DNA of 64,000 nucleotides, from assembly GCA_963205185.1 (NCBI GenBank), contig CAUJHZ010000063.1:1-64000 (forward strand), in the 5' to 3' direction. The stretch comes from Planctomycetota bacterium (GTDB lineage: Bacteria > Planctomycetota > Phycisphaerae > Phycisphaerales > UBA5793). Both the position numbers and the translations under genes were made by a program. Shown here piece after piece: positions 9,455-19,254 of this stretch. Position 1 is the first letter of the stretch. Each line of letters opens with the position of its first letter. The notes below the pieces were generated by a model, which was not told the DNA's origin, made no database searches, and saw only the letters and a program-made list of their open reading frames with translations.

Positions 9455-10693
9455 TCAGGGTTCGCCGCGCACCATGGCGCCGCCTGCCACGACGAGCGCT
9501 GCCGGCGGCCCCGCCAGTTCGTAGCACAGGGCCCTCTCGTCGCGCTCGTCCCACAGCGCGATATCCGCCGCCATGCCCGGAGCGATGCGGCCCGCGCAAC
9601 TCGCCAGCCCGAGCACGTGCGCGGCGTTCACCGTGCACGCGGCGATTGCCTCGGCCGGGAGCAGTTTCATCATGCGGCACGCCAGCGCCATGGCCAGCGG
9701 CACCGAAGGCGATGGCGCCGAGCCCGGGTTGTGATTACTCGCAATCGCCACCGCGGCCCCGGCGTCGATGAGCCGCCGCCCCGGCGCGTAGCGCCCGTCG
9801 GTGCACAAACCCGAGATCGGCAGCAGCACCGCCGTGGTGTCTGACTCGGCCACCAGCGCGATGTCCGGCTCGGCGATGGCTTCGAGATGATCGACGCTGA
9901 GCGCGCCCATTTCGACGGCCAGGCGCGTCGCGCCGAGCGAATTGAACTGATCGGTATGGATCCGCAAGCCGCACCCGAGCGCCTGCGCGCGCTCGAAGAG
10001 CCGCCGCGTCTGCTCGAGCGACCACGCACCCTCTTCGCAGTAGGCGTCGCAGGCGATGCCCGGCTGCATTTCCGCGATCCTCGGCAGCGTTTCATCGATG
10101 GTGCGCTCTACGAAATCGCTCTGCTCGCGGTCGATCGCATGGGCGCCAAGGAAGGTGGGGATCACCCGCATGGCGCTGCAGCCTTGCCCCTGCGTCGCTG
10201 CGCGGATCGCTTCGAGCATGCGGCACTCGGCCTCGGTGCTCAGGCCGTAGCCGGTCTTCACTTCCGCCGTGGTCGTGCCCAGCGCGAGCATGCGGTCGAG
10301 ATGGGCGATCGTCAGGGCGCGCAGCTCTTCGACGGTGGCGCTGCGCGTGGCGCGGACGGTGGACATGATTCCGCCGCCGGCCTTGAGGATGCTGAGATAG
10401 TCCTCGCCCGCGAGGCGTCGTTCGAATTCGTCGAGCCGGTCGCCGGCCCAGCAGGCGTGGGTGTGGCAGTCGACAAAGCCCGGCAGCAGCACCCGCCCGC
10501 GCGCATCAACCTCCGTTTTCGCCGAGGCGTCGAGGTTCGGTCCGACTGCGGCAATCAGGCCGCCGCGCACCAGCACGTCGCCGCGCTCGATGATGCTCAG
10601 TTGCCGCAGCGCCGAGCGCCGGCGCGGCACGTCTCCGGCTGCAAGGGTGACGATTCGTGCACTTCGGATAAGCAATTCGCCGCGGCTGGTCAT
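9455..10693 (-). CDS. hutI: Imidazolonepropionase
   Basis: The 412-residue amidohydrolase hydrolyses imidazolone-5-propanoate to N-formimino-L-glutamate in histidine degradation. The metal motif HTH (residues 77 and 79) is in VDCHTHACWAG, the loop GGGIMSTVRATR follows, and RIHTDQFNS carries the next metal histidine. The C-terminal signature reads ASNHNPGS, with Asn at residue 320 (codon AAT at 9734-9736) where the family normally has the metal-binding Asp (TDFNPGS). Activity is therefore less certain. Its start overlaps the end of hutG by four bases, so the two genes are translationally coupled. Confidence 0.9.
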   Translation of the reverse strand: MTSRGELLIRSARIVTLAAGDVPRRRSALRQLSIIERGDVLVRGGLIAAVGPNLDASAKTEVDARGRVLLPGFVDCHTHACWAGDRLDEFERRLAGEDYLSILKAGGGIMSTVRATRSATVEELRALTIAHLDRMLALGTTTAEVKTGYGLSTEAECRMLEAIRAATQGQGCSAMRVIPTFLGAHAIDREQSDFVERTIDETLPRIAEMQPGIACDAYCEEGAWSLEQTRRLFERAQALGCGLRIHTDQFNSLGATRLAVEMGALSVDHLEAIAEPDIALVAESDTTAVLLPISGLCTDGRYAPGRRLIDAGAAVAIASNHNPGSAPSPSVPLAMALACRMMKLLPAEAIAACTVNAAHVLGLASCAGRIAPGMAADIALWDERDERALCYELAGPPAALVVAGGAMVRGEP

Positions 10694-11640
10694 GAGCGCT
10701 CCGCCACGCCGGCGAGGAAGTGCAGCAGCAGGTGCACCGCCAGCCTCGCCGTGCGCCCCTGCACGTCGTGCGGCGGACTGAGTTCCATGAGATCGAAGTA
10801 GCGCAGATTGTTGAGTCGCCCCAGCGAGCGGCAGAGAAGTGATGCCGTGACCGGCGTGAGCCCCATCGGGTTGAGCGCGCTCACGCCCGGCGCCACCGAC
10901 GCGTCGAGCACATCCAGGTCGAAACTCGCAAACAGGTTTGACGCGCTGCTCATCTGTTCGAGCAGATCGAGGAACCGTTCGAGCAACTGGTGCTGGTCGC
11001 CGTCGAAGATGAGCAGGCTCGAGCCGCGGTCACGCAGCCATTCAATGTGCCGCAACTCATTGCTGAACGCGCCGACGCCGACGGTGGCGAAGGTCCGCGG
11101 CTCGACGACGCCCTGGCCATCTTCAATGATGCGCCGAAACGACATGCCTGAGCCGACGCGCTCGCGCACATCCAGGTGCGGGTCGATGTTCAGGCCGCCG
11201 AGTTTTTCGTTCCGTTCGCGCAGGCGCCTGGTCAGCGCCGCCACGCCGGGAAACGTGAGGTCGTGTCCGCCGCCGATGCACACGGGGAGCAAACCCATCT
11301 GCAGGATCGCATCCACAGCTTCGCTGACCCGGATGTGCGTGCGGTGGATTTCGTCGCCGGCCGGCTCGACGTCGCCCGCGTCGAACAGCCCAAGTGCGGC
11401 AAGGTCGCGGCCCGAGACGGCGTCATGCGCCGTGCCGTAGCGCGCCATCGCTTCGCGAAACGCGCGCGGCCCCTGGCGGGCGCCGGCGCGGCCGCCGTTG
11501 AGCGACACGCCCGTGTCATCGGGCAGGCCCAGCAGCGCGATGCGGCAGCCCTCGGGCGAACTGCGGATCGACCGCGCCAATCGACCCTCGGCCGGGTGCA
11601 GGCTCGACCAGTCGAACGCCGTCGTGTGCGGGACGACCAT
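10690..11640 (-). CDS. hutG: Formimidoylglutamase (ureohydrolase family)
   Basis: The 316-residue arginase-fold hydrolase is expected to split N-formimino-L-glutamate into glutamate and formamide, the step after HutI. Manganese-binding motifs are visible in order: GGGHD, NIDPHLDVRE (a DxHxD site) and SFDLDVLD followed by APGVSALNP. The gene precedes hutI with a four-base ATGA overlap. No hutU, hutH or hut regulator is in the window. An agmatinase-like activity is the main alternative, but the neighbour favours HutG. Confidence 0.88.
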   Translation of the reverse strand: MVVPHTTAFDWSSLHPAEGRLARSIRSSPEGCRIALLGLPDDTGVSLNGGRAGARQGPRAFREAMARYGTAHDAVSGRDLAALGLFDAGDVEPAGDEIHRTHIRVSEAVDAILQMGLLPVCIGGGHDLTFPGVAALTRRLRERNEKLGGLNIDPHLDVRERVGSGMSFRRIIEDGQGVVEPRTFATVGVGAFSNELRHIEWLRDRGSSLLIFDGDQHQLLERFLDLLEQMSSASNLFASFDLDVLDASVAPGVSALNPMGLTPVTASLLCRSLGRLNNLRYFDLMELSPPHDVQGRTARLAVHLLLHFLAGVAERS

Positions 11641-11720
11641 GCTCTTATCTTGACGACGCGCTGCGCGGCGGTCAAGGCGAAGCGCGCGGAAGATTCGGCC
11701 GGTCGCGGCTAACGTGCTCC

Positions 11721-12545
11721 ATGCCCGAGTCGCTGCACACCGTCGAGCCCGCCGAACCCAAGACGTCGACCAAGCCGCCGCCGACCCAGACCCCGGAGGG
11801 ACCCATCTGGGGACACGCGCCCGGCTCGGAAGAACAGATCCGCTTCCTCCACGGCCCGCAGGGACGCACGACCGAGTTCTTCCGCCTCCTGCGCATCATG
11901 GCCGAGTTCGTGCGCGGCTTCCGTCGCCTGCACTTCATCGGCCCGTGCGTCACCGTCTTCGGTTCGGCCCGGTTCGAGGAAGATCACCGGTATTACAAAC
12001 TGGCGCGCGAAGTCTCCGCCAACATCGCCCGGCACGGCTTCACCATCCTCACCGGCGGCGGGCCCGGCATCATGGAAGCCGCCAACCGCGGCGCCAAAGA
12101 CGTCGGCGGCAAATCCATCGGCTGCAACATCGTCCTGCCCGTTGAGCAGGAGCCCAATCCCTACGTCGATCAGTTCATCACCTTCCGCTACTTCTTCGTG
12201 CGCAAGGTGATGCTCGTGAAGTATTCCTATGCGTTCGTCGCATTGCCCGGTGGCTTTGGCACCATGGATGAAATCTTCGAAACCGCCACGCTCATCCAGA
12301 CCGGCAAGATCCTCGACTTCCCGCTCGTGCTCATGGGCCTGGACTACTGGCAGCCGCTCATCGAGTTCGTCCGCACGCGCATGATTCCGGAAAAGACCAT
12401 CAATCCGGAAGACGCCACGCGTGTGATCCTCACCGACGACCCGGAAGAGGCGGCTCACGAAATCCGCCAGTGCGCCATGGATCGATTCGGCCTCTCCTAC
12501 GAGGAGCCCGTGAAGAAACGATGGTTCCTCGGCGAGCGCGGGTGA
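11721..12545 (+). CDS. LOG-family nucleotide phosphoribohydrolase
   Basis: The 274-residue Rossmann-fold protein carries both LOG/lysine-decarboxylase-like motifs: GGGPGIMEAANRGA at about residues 113-126 and PGGFGTMDEIFE at about 175-186. Family members cleave nucleoside 5'-monophosphates (cytokinin ribosides or purine/pyrimidine nucleotides) to a free base and ribose 5-phosphate. The proline-rich first 40 residues are probably disordered. It is divergent from hutG and convergent with the sulP gene, so it is probably monocistronic. Confidence 0.88.
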   Translation: MPESLHTVEPAEPKTSTKPPPTQTPEGPIWGHAPGSEEQIRFLHGPQGRTTEFFRLLRIMAEFVRGFRRLHFIGPCVTVFGSARFEEDHRYYKLAREVSANIARHGFTILTGGGPGIMEAANRGAKDVGGKSIGCNIVLPVEQEPNPYVDQFITFRYFFVRKVMLVKYSYAFVALPGGFGTMDEIFETATLIQTGKILDFPLVLMGLDYWQPLIEFVRTRMIPEKTINPEDATRVILTDDPEEAAHEIRQCAMDRFGLSYEEPVKKRWFLGERG

Positions 12546-12581
12546 CCGCTCAACGCGCACACGCGTCCGCCCGTCGAACCG

Positions 12582-14369
12582 CTACGACGTCCCGTGCGCA
12601 GTGCGCGGCAGGATCTGCTGCGCCCTGGCCAGCGCGGCGTCGAGATCGGTTGCGATGTTGGCAGATCCGATGACGCGATCGAGGCCGGCTTTGGTCAGCA
12701 CTTCCAGCGGCTGCGTGTGAATGCCCGAGAGAATCAGCGCTGTGCCCTGCCGATGGCACTTGTGGTAGAACTCCTCGAGTGCGTGCAGGCCGGTCGCGTC
12801 GATGGCCGGGACGCGGCGCATGCGGAGGATAAACGCGCGCGGCGGCGGCTCGAGCCCCTTGAGCGTGTCCTTCAGGCGATCGGCCACGCCAAAGAAGAAC
12901 GGGCCGTCGATCTCGAACACTTCAACATCGTGAGGGATGCTGCGATTGGCCAGCGCCATCGGATCGCGCTCTTCGGCCAGTTCGCGCTCGTCGATGTGAT
13001 TGGCGAGCATTTCGTCAGTGATCTCGCTGACGTTGGAGACGGTGCTCATGCGCTTCATGAAGAGCATGCTCGCAAGCACCATGCCCACTCCCACGGCGAT
13101 CGTCAGGTCGGCGAAGACGGTCAGGCCGAAGGTGGTAAGCAGCACGAGAATGTCGCTGCGCGGCGCGCGGAGAATGAAGCGGAAGTGATCGATCTCGCTC
13201 ATGTTCCACGCGACCATGATCAGAACCGCCGCGAGCGTGGGCAGCGGGATGAGCTTGGCCAGCGGCGCGAGAAAGAGCATGAACGCCAGCAGCGTGGCGG
13301 CGTGGATCATGCCGGCAAAAGGCGTGCGACCGCCGGACTTCACGTTCGCCGCGGTGCGGGCGATGGCGCCGGTGGCCGGGATGCCAAAGAAGAGCACCGA
13401 GCCGATGTTCGCCAGCCCCTGAGCGACCAGTTCGCAGTCGGACTTGTGCCGCGTGCCCAGCATGCCGTCGGCGACAACCGCGGCGAGCAGCGACTCGATG
13501 CCGGCGAGCACCGCGATGGTCGTGGCGTCGGGAATGAGGTCGCGCACCATCGACCAGTTGAAACTCGGCAGATGCGGCATGGGCAGCATCTTGGGGATGC
13601 CCTGCGTGAAGCGCGAGCCGATCGTCTCGACGCTGCCGCCGAGGGATTTGTCCATCCCCGCAAAGTGCACGACCACCGACGCGAGAATGACCGCGACGAT
13701 GGCGCCGGGCACGCGCGGCCAGAAGCGGCGCATGATGAGGAGCACCGCCATCGAACCCAGCGACACCGCCACCGTCGGCCAGTCGATGGTGTCGATGGAC
13801 GCGGCGATGACCTGCAGTTTGTGCACGAATTCGGGCGGCAGCGGCACCGGCTGGCCGGCGGAGTCGTGCGGCGCGACGCCGAGAAACTCCTTGATCTGCT
13901 GCGAGGCGATGATCACGGCAATGCCGGTCGTGAAGCCGGTCGTCACCGGATAGGGGATGAACTTGATCATCGAGCCGAAGCGAAACAAGCCCATGAGGAT
14001 GAGAATGACCGCCGCCATGAGCGTGGCCGTGGCCAGGCCTTCGTACCCGTGGCGCGCTGCGATGCCGTAGATGATGACGATGAACGCGCCGGTCGGCCCG
14101 CCGATGAGCACCCGCGAGCCGCCGAAGAACGACATGAGAAACCCGGCGACGACGGCGGTGAACAGGCCCATCGCCGGAGGCGTGAGCCAGGGATGGACCG
14201 CCGCGAGTTCGGCCGCGACGTTCTCGGGAATGCTGCTGATGCCAAAGGCCATCGCCAGCGGCAGCGCGATGACGCCCACCGTGATGCCGGCGATGAGATC
14301 GCTGACAAACTTGTGCGCGGTGTAACCTTCGCGGAGGCAGACGACCCACTTGGGAGTCAGAAAGTGCAT
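12582..14369 (-). CDS. SulP-family anion transporter with STAS domain
   Basis: From the second in-frame ATG (MHFLTPKW) the product is 595 residues. It has a polytopic SulP transporter core of about 430 residues, including the signature GGSRVLIGGPTGAF. A C-terminal STAS domain (about residues 450-560) contains VPAIDATGLHALEEF. Such proteins move sulfate, bicarbonate or other anions across the inner membrane; the substrate cannot be told from sequence alone. It is divergent from the zinc-ribbon array and convergent with the LOG gene. Confidence 0.92.
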   Translation of the reverse strand: MHFLTPKWVVCLREGYTAHKFVSDLIAGITVGVIALPLAMAFGISSIPENVAAELAAVHPWLTPPAMGLFTAVVAGFLMSFFGGSRVLIGGPTGAFIVIIYGIAARHGYEGLATATLMAAVILILMGLFRFGSMIKFIPYPVTTGFTTGIAVIIASQQIKEFLGVAPHDSAGQPVPLPPEFVHKLQVIAASIDTIDWPTVAVSLGSMAVLLIMRRFWPRVPGAIVAVILASVVVHFAGMDKSLGGSVETIGSRFTQGIPKMLPMPHLPSFNWSMVRDLIPDATTIAVLAGIESLLAAVVADGMLGTRHKSDCELVAQGLANIGSVLFFGIPATGAIARTAANVKSGGRTPFAGMIHAATLLAFMLFLAPLAKLIPLPTLAAVLIMVAWNMSEIDHFRFILRAPRSDILVLLTTFGLTVFADLTIAVGVGMVLASMLFMKRMSTVSNVSEITDEMLANHIDERELAEERDPMALANRSIPHDVEVFEIDGPFFFGVADRLKDTLKGLEPPPRAFILRMRRVPAIDATGLHALEEFYHKCHRQGTALILSGIHTQPLEVLTKAGLDRVIGSANIATDLDAALARAQQILPRTAHGTS

Positions 14370-14707
14370 GGGTGGTGGCAGGCGCCTCACCGGAGCCGCG
14401 CGGCCCAGGCCCGCGGAAGCGGACGGCGCTCAAGCCGTCCGGAGTCATCGTCTTCGCGAACGCCCGCGAAGCGCGAAGCATGATCGTATACCTCGCCGCA
14501 ATATCGGCAGGATCAGCCTGCAGGATTCGAGCGTTTACCCGACCGCTGCGGCGGCGCGCCAAGGCGCAACCGGGTTGCACGGGCTGGCGAGATAAGTTTG
14601 AAATCGGCACCCATTTCGCCCCCGCCGCGCATCCAGATCGGGTAGACTGGAGTAAGCACAGGCAGCGACTGACCCCACAGCACGGGGCGAGCGGAGGTCG
14701 CGGAACC
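14370..14707. other. Divergent spacer before the zinc-ribbon array
   Basis: This 338-base stretch separates sulP from the first array gene. No conserved short gene or RNA was recognised. It must carry the promoters of both sides. A GGGTAGACT sequence at 14641-14649 resembles an extended -10 but has no clear -35. Confidence 0.4.
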
Positions 14708-16273
14708 ATGGCGGCGGTGATATTTCTCCTCTTTGGCGTCGGCGGACTGCTCGTCGCGGCCGGCTGGTTCGGCCGCCGTCTCGACAATCACCCCTGGTGC
14801 GTCAAATGCGGCCACGACCTGTTCGGCGTGTCGGATTCGACGCGCTGCGCCGAGTGCGGCGCCGATCTGACGCGGCGCCGGGCAACTCGACGCGGTCATT
14901 GGCGCAAGCGCCGCCCGCTCATCGCCTTTGGGGCGCTGCTGCTCGTCGCTTGTGCCGTTCTGACCGCCGGCGAGACATGGGGATGGGCGCAGACAGTCGA
15001 ATGGGAGCAGCACAAACCGATGTGGTGGCTGATGCGCTCGGTCCGGGCCGATGCGCCCGAAACCCGCCGATCGGCGCTGGAGGAACTGCTCCGCCGCGCC
15101 GGGCGCGATGAAGTCAGCGCCGATCGGCTGCTTGAACTCGCGGAGATGGGTCTCGCCTGCCAGAACGACGAAAGTATCGAATGGGAGCCGCTCTGGGGCT
15201 CGATGATCGATGCAGCGATCGATGGCAAACTTCTCTGCGCCGAACAGATCGGCGCCTACTTCGAGAACGCGGTCACATTTGAACTCATGCTGTCGCCTGG
15301 CCGCTTCTCCGTGTTGGAGCGATGGAACGTCAGATACCAGGTCTCTTCCGGTGCTGCGCCCACGGCCCCTTTTGCGTCCAGCCAGTGGGACTCGGTGGAG
15401 TTGAATCTGATTGCTCAGTGGAATCGGGCTGGAGCGGAGGGCCGGTACTATGAGAGCAAGTGCGACGTCTTGAGCGTCTTGCTCGGTGATGTGGCGATTC
15501 CAGAATCGCTCTATCGAGACCCGGTGCATCTGAACTCGATTACGCTGGGTTCGGGTTACGGCTACGCCCAGTCGATCGCGCCATTGATTCCCGTGGTCGT
15601 CCCGCCAGGCGAGTATGAAGTTCGCGCGAGCATCCATATCGAGATCTTCGCGAATCGGTCGGAGAACGAACCTCTACACACGCTGGATCTGCGACTGAGC
15701 GCGCCGGTGACCGTGACACCCGCTGCGCCTGATGCCGTGGAGATCGTGATCGACGAGGAATCGTCACAACTTGTGCGCGAAGCGGCGCACATCACCGTGG
15801 TCGGTTACCGACACCTGCCGACGCACGCAGATCCGCAGCAGGCCGCCCCAGGGTTGATCTGCTCGGTTTCGACTGGGGAGCGCGGCTGGTTCGGATTCGG
15901 AGATGCAGGTGCGAATTGCCCGCTGAATGCCAATCTGGACATCAGTGTATATGCCGGAGGCGTGTACGTTGAGACGATGTCAGTCAGCCTTCCCAACTCA
16001 TCGACCTTCAACCACGTCAGCGCACCGGATCTCACTTCTCTTGACCTGATCGTGCGACCCAGCATCAACAGCCGCTCCACCGGGGTTTTCAACCGCAGGA
16101 CCGGCAAGCCCAAGCCGAGATGGATGGGCCCTGAATTCACTGTTCGCATCGATAACGTGCAGTGGTACGACTCGATCGACGATCCGGCCTGCCCTCCGGA
16201 GCATCGTGAGATGATCCAACGCTTTGTCGAAATGCGGGAACGCAGGGACGGAGTCACCCGGCCGAACCGCTGA
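14708..16273 (+). CDS. Zinc-ribbon membrane protein, array member 1
   Basis: The 521-residue product is the first of six tandem paralogs. Residues 3-20 form a membrane helix, residues 31-50 a zinc ribbon (C31, C34, C47, C50, ending RCAECGADL) and about 70-88 a second membrane helix. The exported part begins VEWEQHKPMWWLMRS, continues with a helical segment containing IEWEPLWGSMIDAA, a beta-rich domain with PPGEYEVRASI, and ends near WMGPEFTV and VQWYDSIDDP. The expected topology is a cytoplasmic zinc ribbon and a large exported domain. The function is unknown. The start is an ATG at 14708; a much longer upstream extension is noncoding. Confidence 0.8.
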   Translation: MAAVIFLLFGVGGLLVAAGWFGRRLDNHPWCVKCGHDLFGVSDSTRCAECGADLTRRRATRRGHWRKRRPLIAFGALLLVACAVLTAGETWGWAQTVEWEQHKPMWWLMRSVRADAPETRRSALEELLRRAGRDEVSADRLLELAEMGLACQNDESIEWEPLWGSMIDAAIDGKLLCAEQIGAYFENAVTFELMLSPGRFSVLERWNVRYQVSSGAAPTAPFASSQWDSVELNLIAQWNRAGAEGRYYESKCDVLSVLLGDVAIPESLYRDPVHLNSITLGSGYGYAQSIAPLIPVVVPPGEYEVRASIHIEIFANRSENEPLHTLDLRLSAPVTVTPAAPDAVEIVIDEESSQLVREAAHITVVGYRHLPTHADPQQAAPGLICSVSTGERGWFGFGDAGANCPLNANLDISVYAGGVYVETMSVSLPNSSTFNHVSAPDLTSLDLIVRPSINSRSTGVFNRRTGKPKPRWMGPEFTVRIDNVQWYDSIDDPACPPEHREMIQRFVEMRERRDGVTRPNR

Positions 16274-16299
16274 CTGCGAACGCGATTCCTTGCTTTGCC

Positions 16300-17763
16300 A
16301 TGAACGCTCCAGCCATCATCCTCCTGATCCTGCTCGGACTTGCTGGCGTGTCAGCATTGCTGCTGGGCCTGCGCGGCAGGCGCGTGGATGATCACCCGCA
16401 CTGCCGGCGCTGCCGGTTCGATCTGTTCGGGCTCGGCGCAGCGGCAGCGCGCTGCCCGGAGTGCGGGGCCGATCTCGCGGGTCGGCGTGCGATCGTTCGA
16501 GGCCTGCGCCGACGCCGGCCGATCGTCGCGGCGCTGGGCGCCATGCTGCTGCTCGCCTGCAGCGCCTGGATCGCGCTCAGCGCCAGCGGCACACTGTCCA
16601 AGATCGATTGGAATCACTACAAGCCGGCGTGGTGGCTGGCAATCGAAGCGCAGTCGGCTGATATGGACAAGTCTGATGCGGCGCTGCACGAACTGGTGGT
16701 TCGACTCGGCAGCAGGAAGCTCAGTCAAGCCCGCATCGACGCCCTCGTCACGACCGCCACCACGCTCTTCGAGTCGCCGCCGGCTCATCTCTCGCGCCAC
16801 TGGGATCGGTTCGTGACCGGCGCCTGGGACGGCGGCTACCTTGATGACGCTGCAGCGTGGCAATACGCCATGGACACCTTCCGGCCGGAGGTGTACCTGG
16901 AGGCGGCCACGTTCGATGGGCGGCCGGCGGGCGTCGTGGGCGCCCGCGTCGTGCCGGCGCGGCGTTACACCGGCGGCTATTACGTCTGCGAACTCGTGGA
17001 GTTGAGCATTGACGGCATGGGCATCGAACTGTCTCCCAGGCGGACCATTGTCGAAAGCCTCGAAAGCCAGCGCCCTCATTTGCTCTCGCCCGCGATCGAC
17101 TTCTCGCCGCACCGGCCGCATCTCGTCGAGGCCACGGTGCAGTGGACGCTGGCGACGCATAACCAGGAAAAGGTGACGCCTTCTCCCGGCAAAGCGGCGG
17201 ATCGATTCAAGTACACGCAGAAGTGCACTTTCAACAGACCGGCTGCGAGTCCGACTGTGGTCGCTCTCGAACTGGTTTCGGATGCTCAGACGCGGGCGGC
17301 GATCGTGGAGGCCACGTCAATCCTGCTGTATGCAGCGCGTGGCCACGGCCGGAGTACCCCGACGATGTACATGGGTCTCTCGCTGGACAATCTCCCGGTT
17401 GCCGTTGATGCTGCTGTCCGACTGGAGGCTCCCGACGGACGCCTGGTCCATTCGACCCACGTCAAGACCCGCGTCCGTGATACATCTGAGACTCCGTATC
17501 GCGGCGGAGTGAGCTTCTACTACGGCGCCGCCGGCCTGATGATTCCCACCGTGGACATCGTGCTGGCCACCGGCTGCCTCAATTATCCGGAGATGGACGG
17601 GCCGAAGGTCTCGCCGATCCGCATGTGGTGCGGCGAGATCCGCTGGTGCGACTTCCCGGTGCAGTGGGTGGAGCGCGACACACCGCTCGTCGCGGACGCG
17701 ATCCGCGCTAACCTCGGCGTCCCGCGCACTCGGCCGGAGCCAACGGCAGCAGGAGGGCGCTGA
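16300..17763 (+). CDS. Zinc-ribbon membrane protein, array member 2
   Basis: The 487-residue paralog keeps the architecture: N-terminal helix, zinc ribbon CRRC followed by RCPECGADL, second helix, then IDWNHYKPAWWLAIEA. It is more diverged downstream: the WEPxWG segment reads LSRHWDRFVTGAWDGG, and the terminal motif is VQWVERDTP rather than WYDSIDDP. It starts 26 bases after member 1 and ends six bases before member 3, consistent with one transcript. Confidence 0.78.
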   Translation: MNAPAIILLILLGLAGVSALLLGLRGRRVDDHPHCRRCRFDLFGLGAAAARCPECGADLAGRRAIVRGLRRRRPIVAALGAMLLLACSAWIALSASGTLSKIDWNHYKPAWWLAIEAQSADMDKSDAALHELVVRLGSRKLSQARIDALVTTATTLFESPPAHLSRHWDRFVTGAWDGGYLDDAAAWQYAMDTFRPEVYLEAATFDGRPAGVVGARVVPARRYTGGYYVCELVELSIDGMGIELSPRRTIVESLESQRPHLLSPAIDFSPHRPHLVEATVQWTLATHNQEKVTPSPGKAADRFKYTQKCTFNRPAASPTVVALELVSDAQTRAAIVEATSILLYAARGHGRSTPTMYMGLSLDNLPVAVDAAVRLEAPDGRLVHSTHVKTRVRDTSETPYRGGVSFYYGAAGLMIPTVDIVLATGCLNYPEMDGPKVSPIRMWCGEIRWCDFPVQWVERDTPLVADAIRANLGVPRTRPEPTAAGGR

Positions 17764-17769
17764 CGGCGC

Positions 17770-19254
17770 ATGTTTGCTTCTGTGATTAACCTCTGCTTCT
17801 CGCTTGCGGCCGTCGGCGCTCTGCTCATCGTGCACGGCCGGCGCGCGCGGCAGCGCCTCGGCGATCGGTGGTGCCGCGCGTGTCGGAGCATTCTCCCTGC
17901 GGAACGCCTCGCCGAGGCGAAGTGCGGGAGCTGCGGCGGCGATCTTTCGGCAATTGTCGCGGTTGGAGTCGGAAGGAGAAGGCGGCGACCGGGGCTGATC
18001 GCGCTCGGATCGCTGCTGCTCTGGGCGGCGCTGTCGGTCGTGCTGGCGCGCGGCATTGACTGGCTCGAAGCGGTTGACTGGCAGGTGCACAAGCCGCAGT
18101 TCGTGCTGTTGAGCGAGGCCAGGTCAACAGATGCCGCCGCTTCGCTCTCAGCGATCAACGAACTGCTTCGGCGCGAGCAGGCGGGTCTGCTGTCGAGCGA
18201 TCGACGCAGCGAACTGATCGATCTGATTCTCGGACGGGTGCTCCCGACGGATGCTCAAACCACGATCCGATGGCTCCCGCTTGTCGAGCAAGAGTGGCTT
18301 GCCGGGCGGCTCAGCCGGGAACACAGCCTCCAACTCGCAAAATATGTCACCAGCCTGGCAGGTCTTGTGCACAGTCGCGATGCGCTCCGTCAAGGCACAT
18401 TCATTCGCTTCACACTCAACCCGTCGCAGCGCGAGCGACTGGCCGAATCAACGATTTTCGTCAAAATCGAGCCGCTTGAAGTGACTCTCGACGGCGAACC
18501 GGTCGCTTCTGAAATCGACGAGTCTGACGGCCCGGCAGTCATCGCCCCGGGGATGCAGCACGGCGGCGGCATGCGCGTCCAGTTTCCGCTGATCGCCTCT
18601 CCGGGCGATCACACGCTCGACTCCGCGTGGAAGGTGGAATTCGAGGTCAGCGGTTATCCCGAAACCGCGATGACCTGGATCGAGAAGCACTCTCAGGAGA
18701 TCACCGTTGCGCCGCCGGACGATCGGTCGCGAGAGATCCGCATCGACGTCGAATCGTCGCAAGCCATGCGCGCCGCGACGCGGGTTGATCTGGTCGGCGT
18801 GCGCGGACTGCATCCCGATACCGGTGAAGATGTCATCATTGGCGTCATCGACCCTCAACCGGCCGAACTGCAGTTCGAGCCGGACTACGAAGTGTGGTAC
18901 GGCGGCGAACTCGTGCAGCAGTCCACGCAGGGTCGGATGCTCTTTGTCTGCATCCCACTTGGCAATCGCACCCGCGACGCATCACTCCGCATTCTGATGC
19001 GCTCGCGGGCCGTGCGCGTGCCTGACTTCGTGTCGCCCCGGTTCAAACCGGACCTGCGGGCGATCTGGTATGGTCCGGCGATTCTGATTGAGCCGGAGCC
19101 GGTCGAATGGTTTGACTCGCTCGACGACCCGCGAATTGCTGAGACGATTCGCAGGCGGCGCTGGGAGTCAGTCATCCGCCGGCTGCAGGCGCCTGTGGTG
19201 ACCGAACGCAAGGGCAGCCACTGGACGGATCCCGAAGGGTGGGACGAGCGATGA
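17770..19254 (+). CDS. Zinc-ribbon membrane protein, array member 3
   Basis: The 494-residue paralog has the N-terminal helix, a modified ribbon (CRAC, then CGSCGGDL, so all four cysteines remain) and a second helix. The post-membrane motif has lost its tryptophans: VDWQVHKPQFVLL. The exported part retains IRWLPLVEQEWLAGRL, SPGDHTLDSAWKVEF, WYGPAILI and VEWFDSLDDP. Its TGA overlaps the ATG of member 4 by four bases, so the two are translationally coupled. Confidence 0.78.
   Translation: MFASVINLCFSLAAVGALLIVHGRRARQRLGDRWCRACRSILPAERLAEAKCGSCGGDLSAIVAVGVGRRRRRPGLIALGSLLLWAALSVVLARGIDWLEAVDWQVHKPQFVLLSEARSTDAAASLSAINELLRREQAGLLSSDRRSELIDLILGRVLPTDAQTTIRWLPLVEQEWLAGRLSREHSLQLAKYVTSLAGLVHSRDALRQGTFIRFTLNPSQRERLAESTIFVKIEPLEVTLDGEPVASEIDESDGPAVIAPGMQHGGGMRVQFPLIASPGDHTLDSAWKVEFEVSGYPETAMTWIEKHSQEITVAPPDDRSREIRIDVESSQAMRAATRVDLVGVRGLHPDTGEDVIIGVIDPQPAELQFEPDYEVWYGGELVQQSTQGRMLFVCIPLGNRTRDASLRILMRSRAVRVPDFVSPRFKPDLRAIWYGPAILIEPEPVEWFDSLDDPRIAETIRRRRWESVIRRLQAPVVTERKGSHWTDPEGWDER

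Noticed and set aside
12594-14483. Long plus-strand open frame opposite the SulP gene
   Set aside because: It is a low-complexity His/Arg/Asp-rich antisense frame, typical of high-GC shadows.
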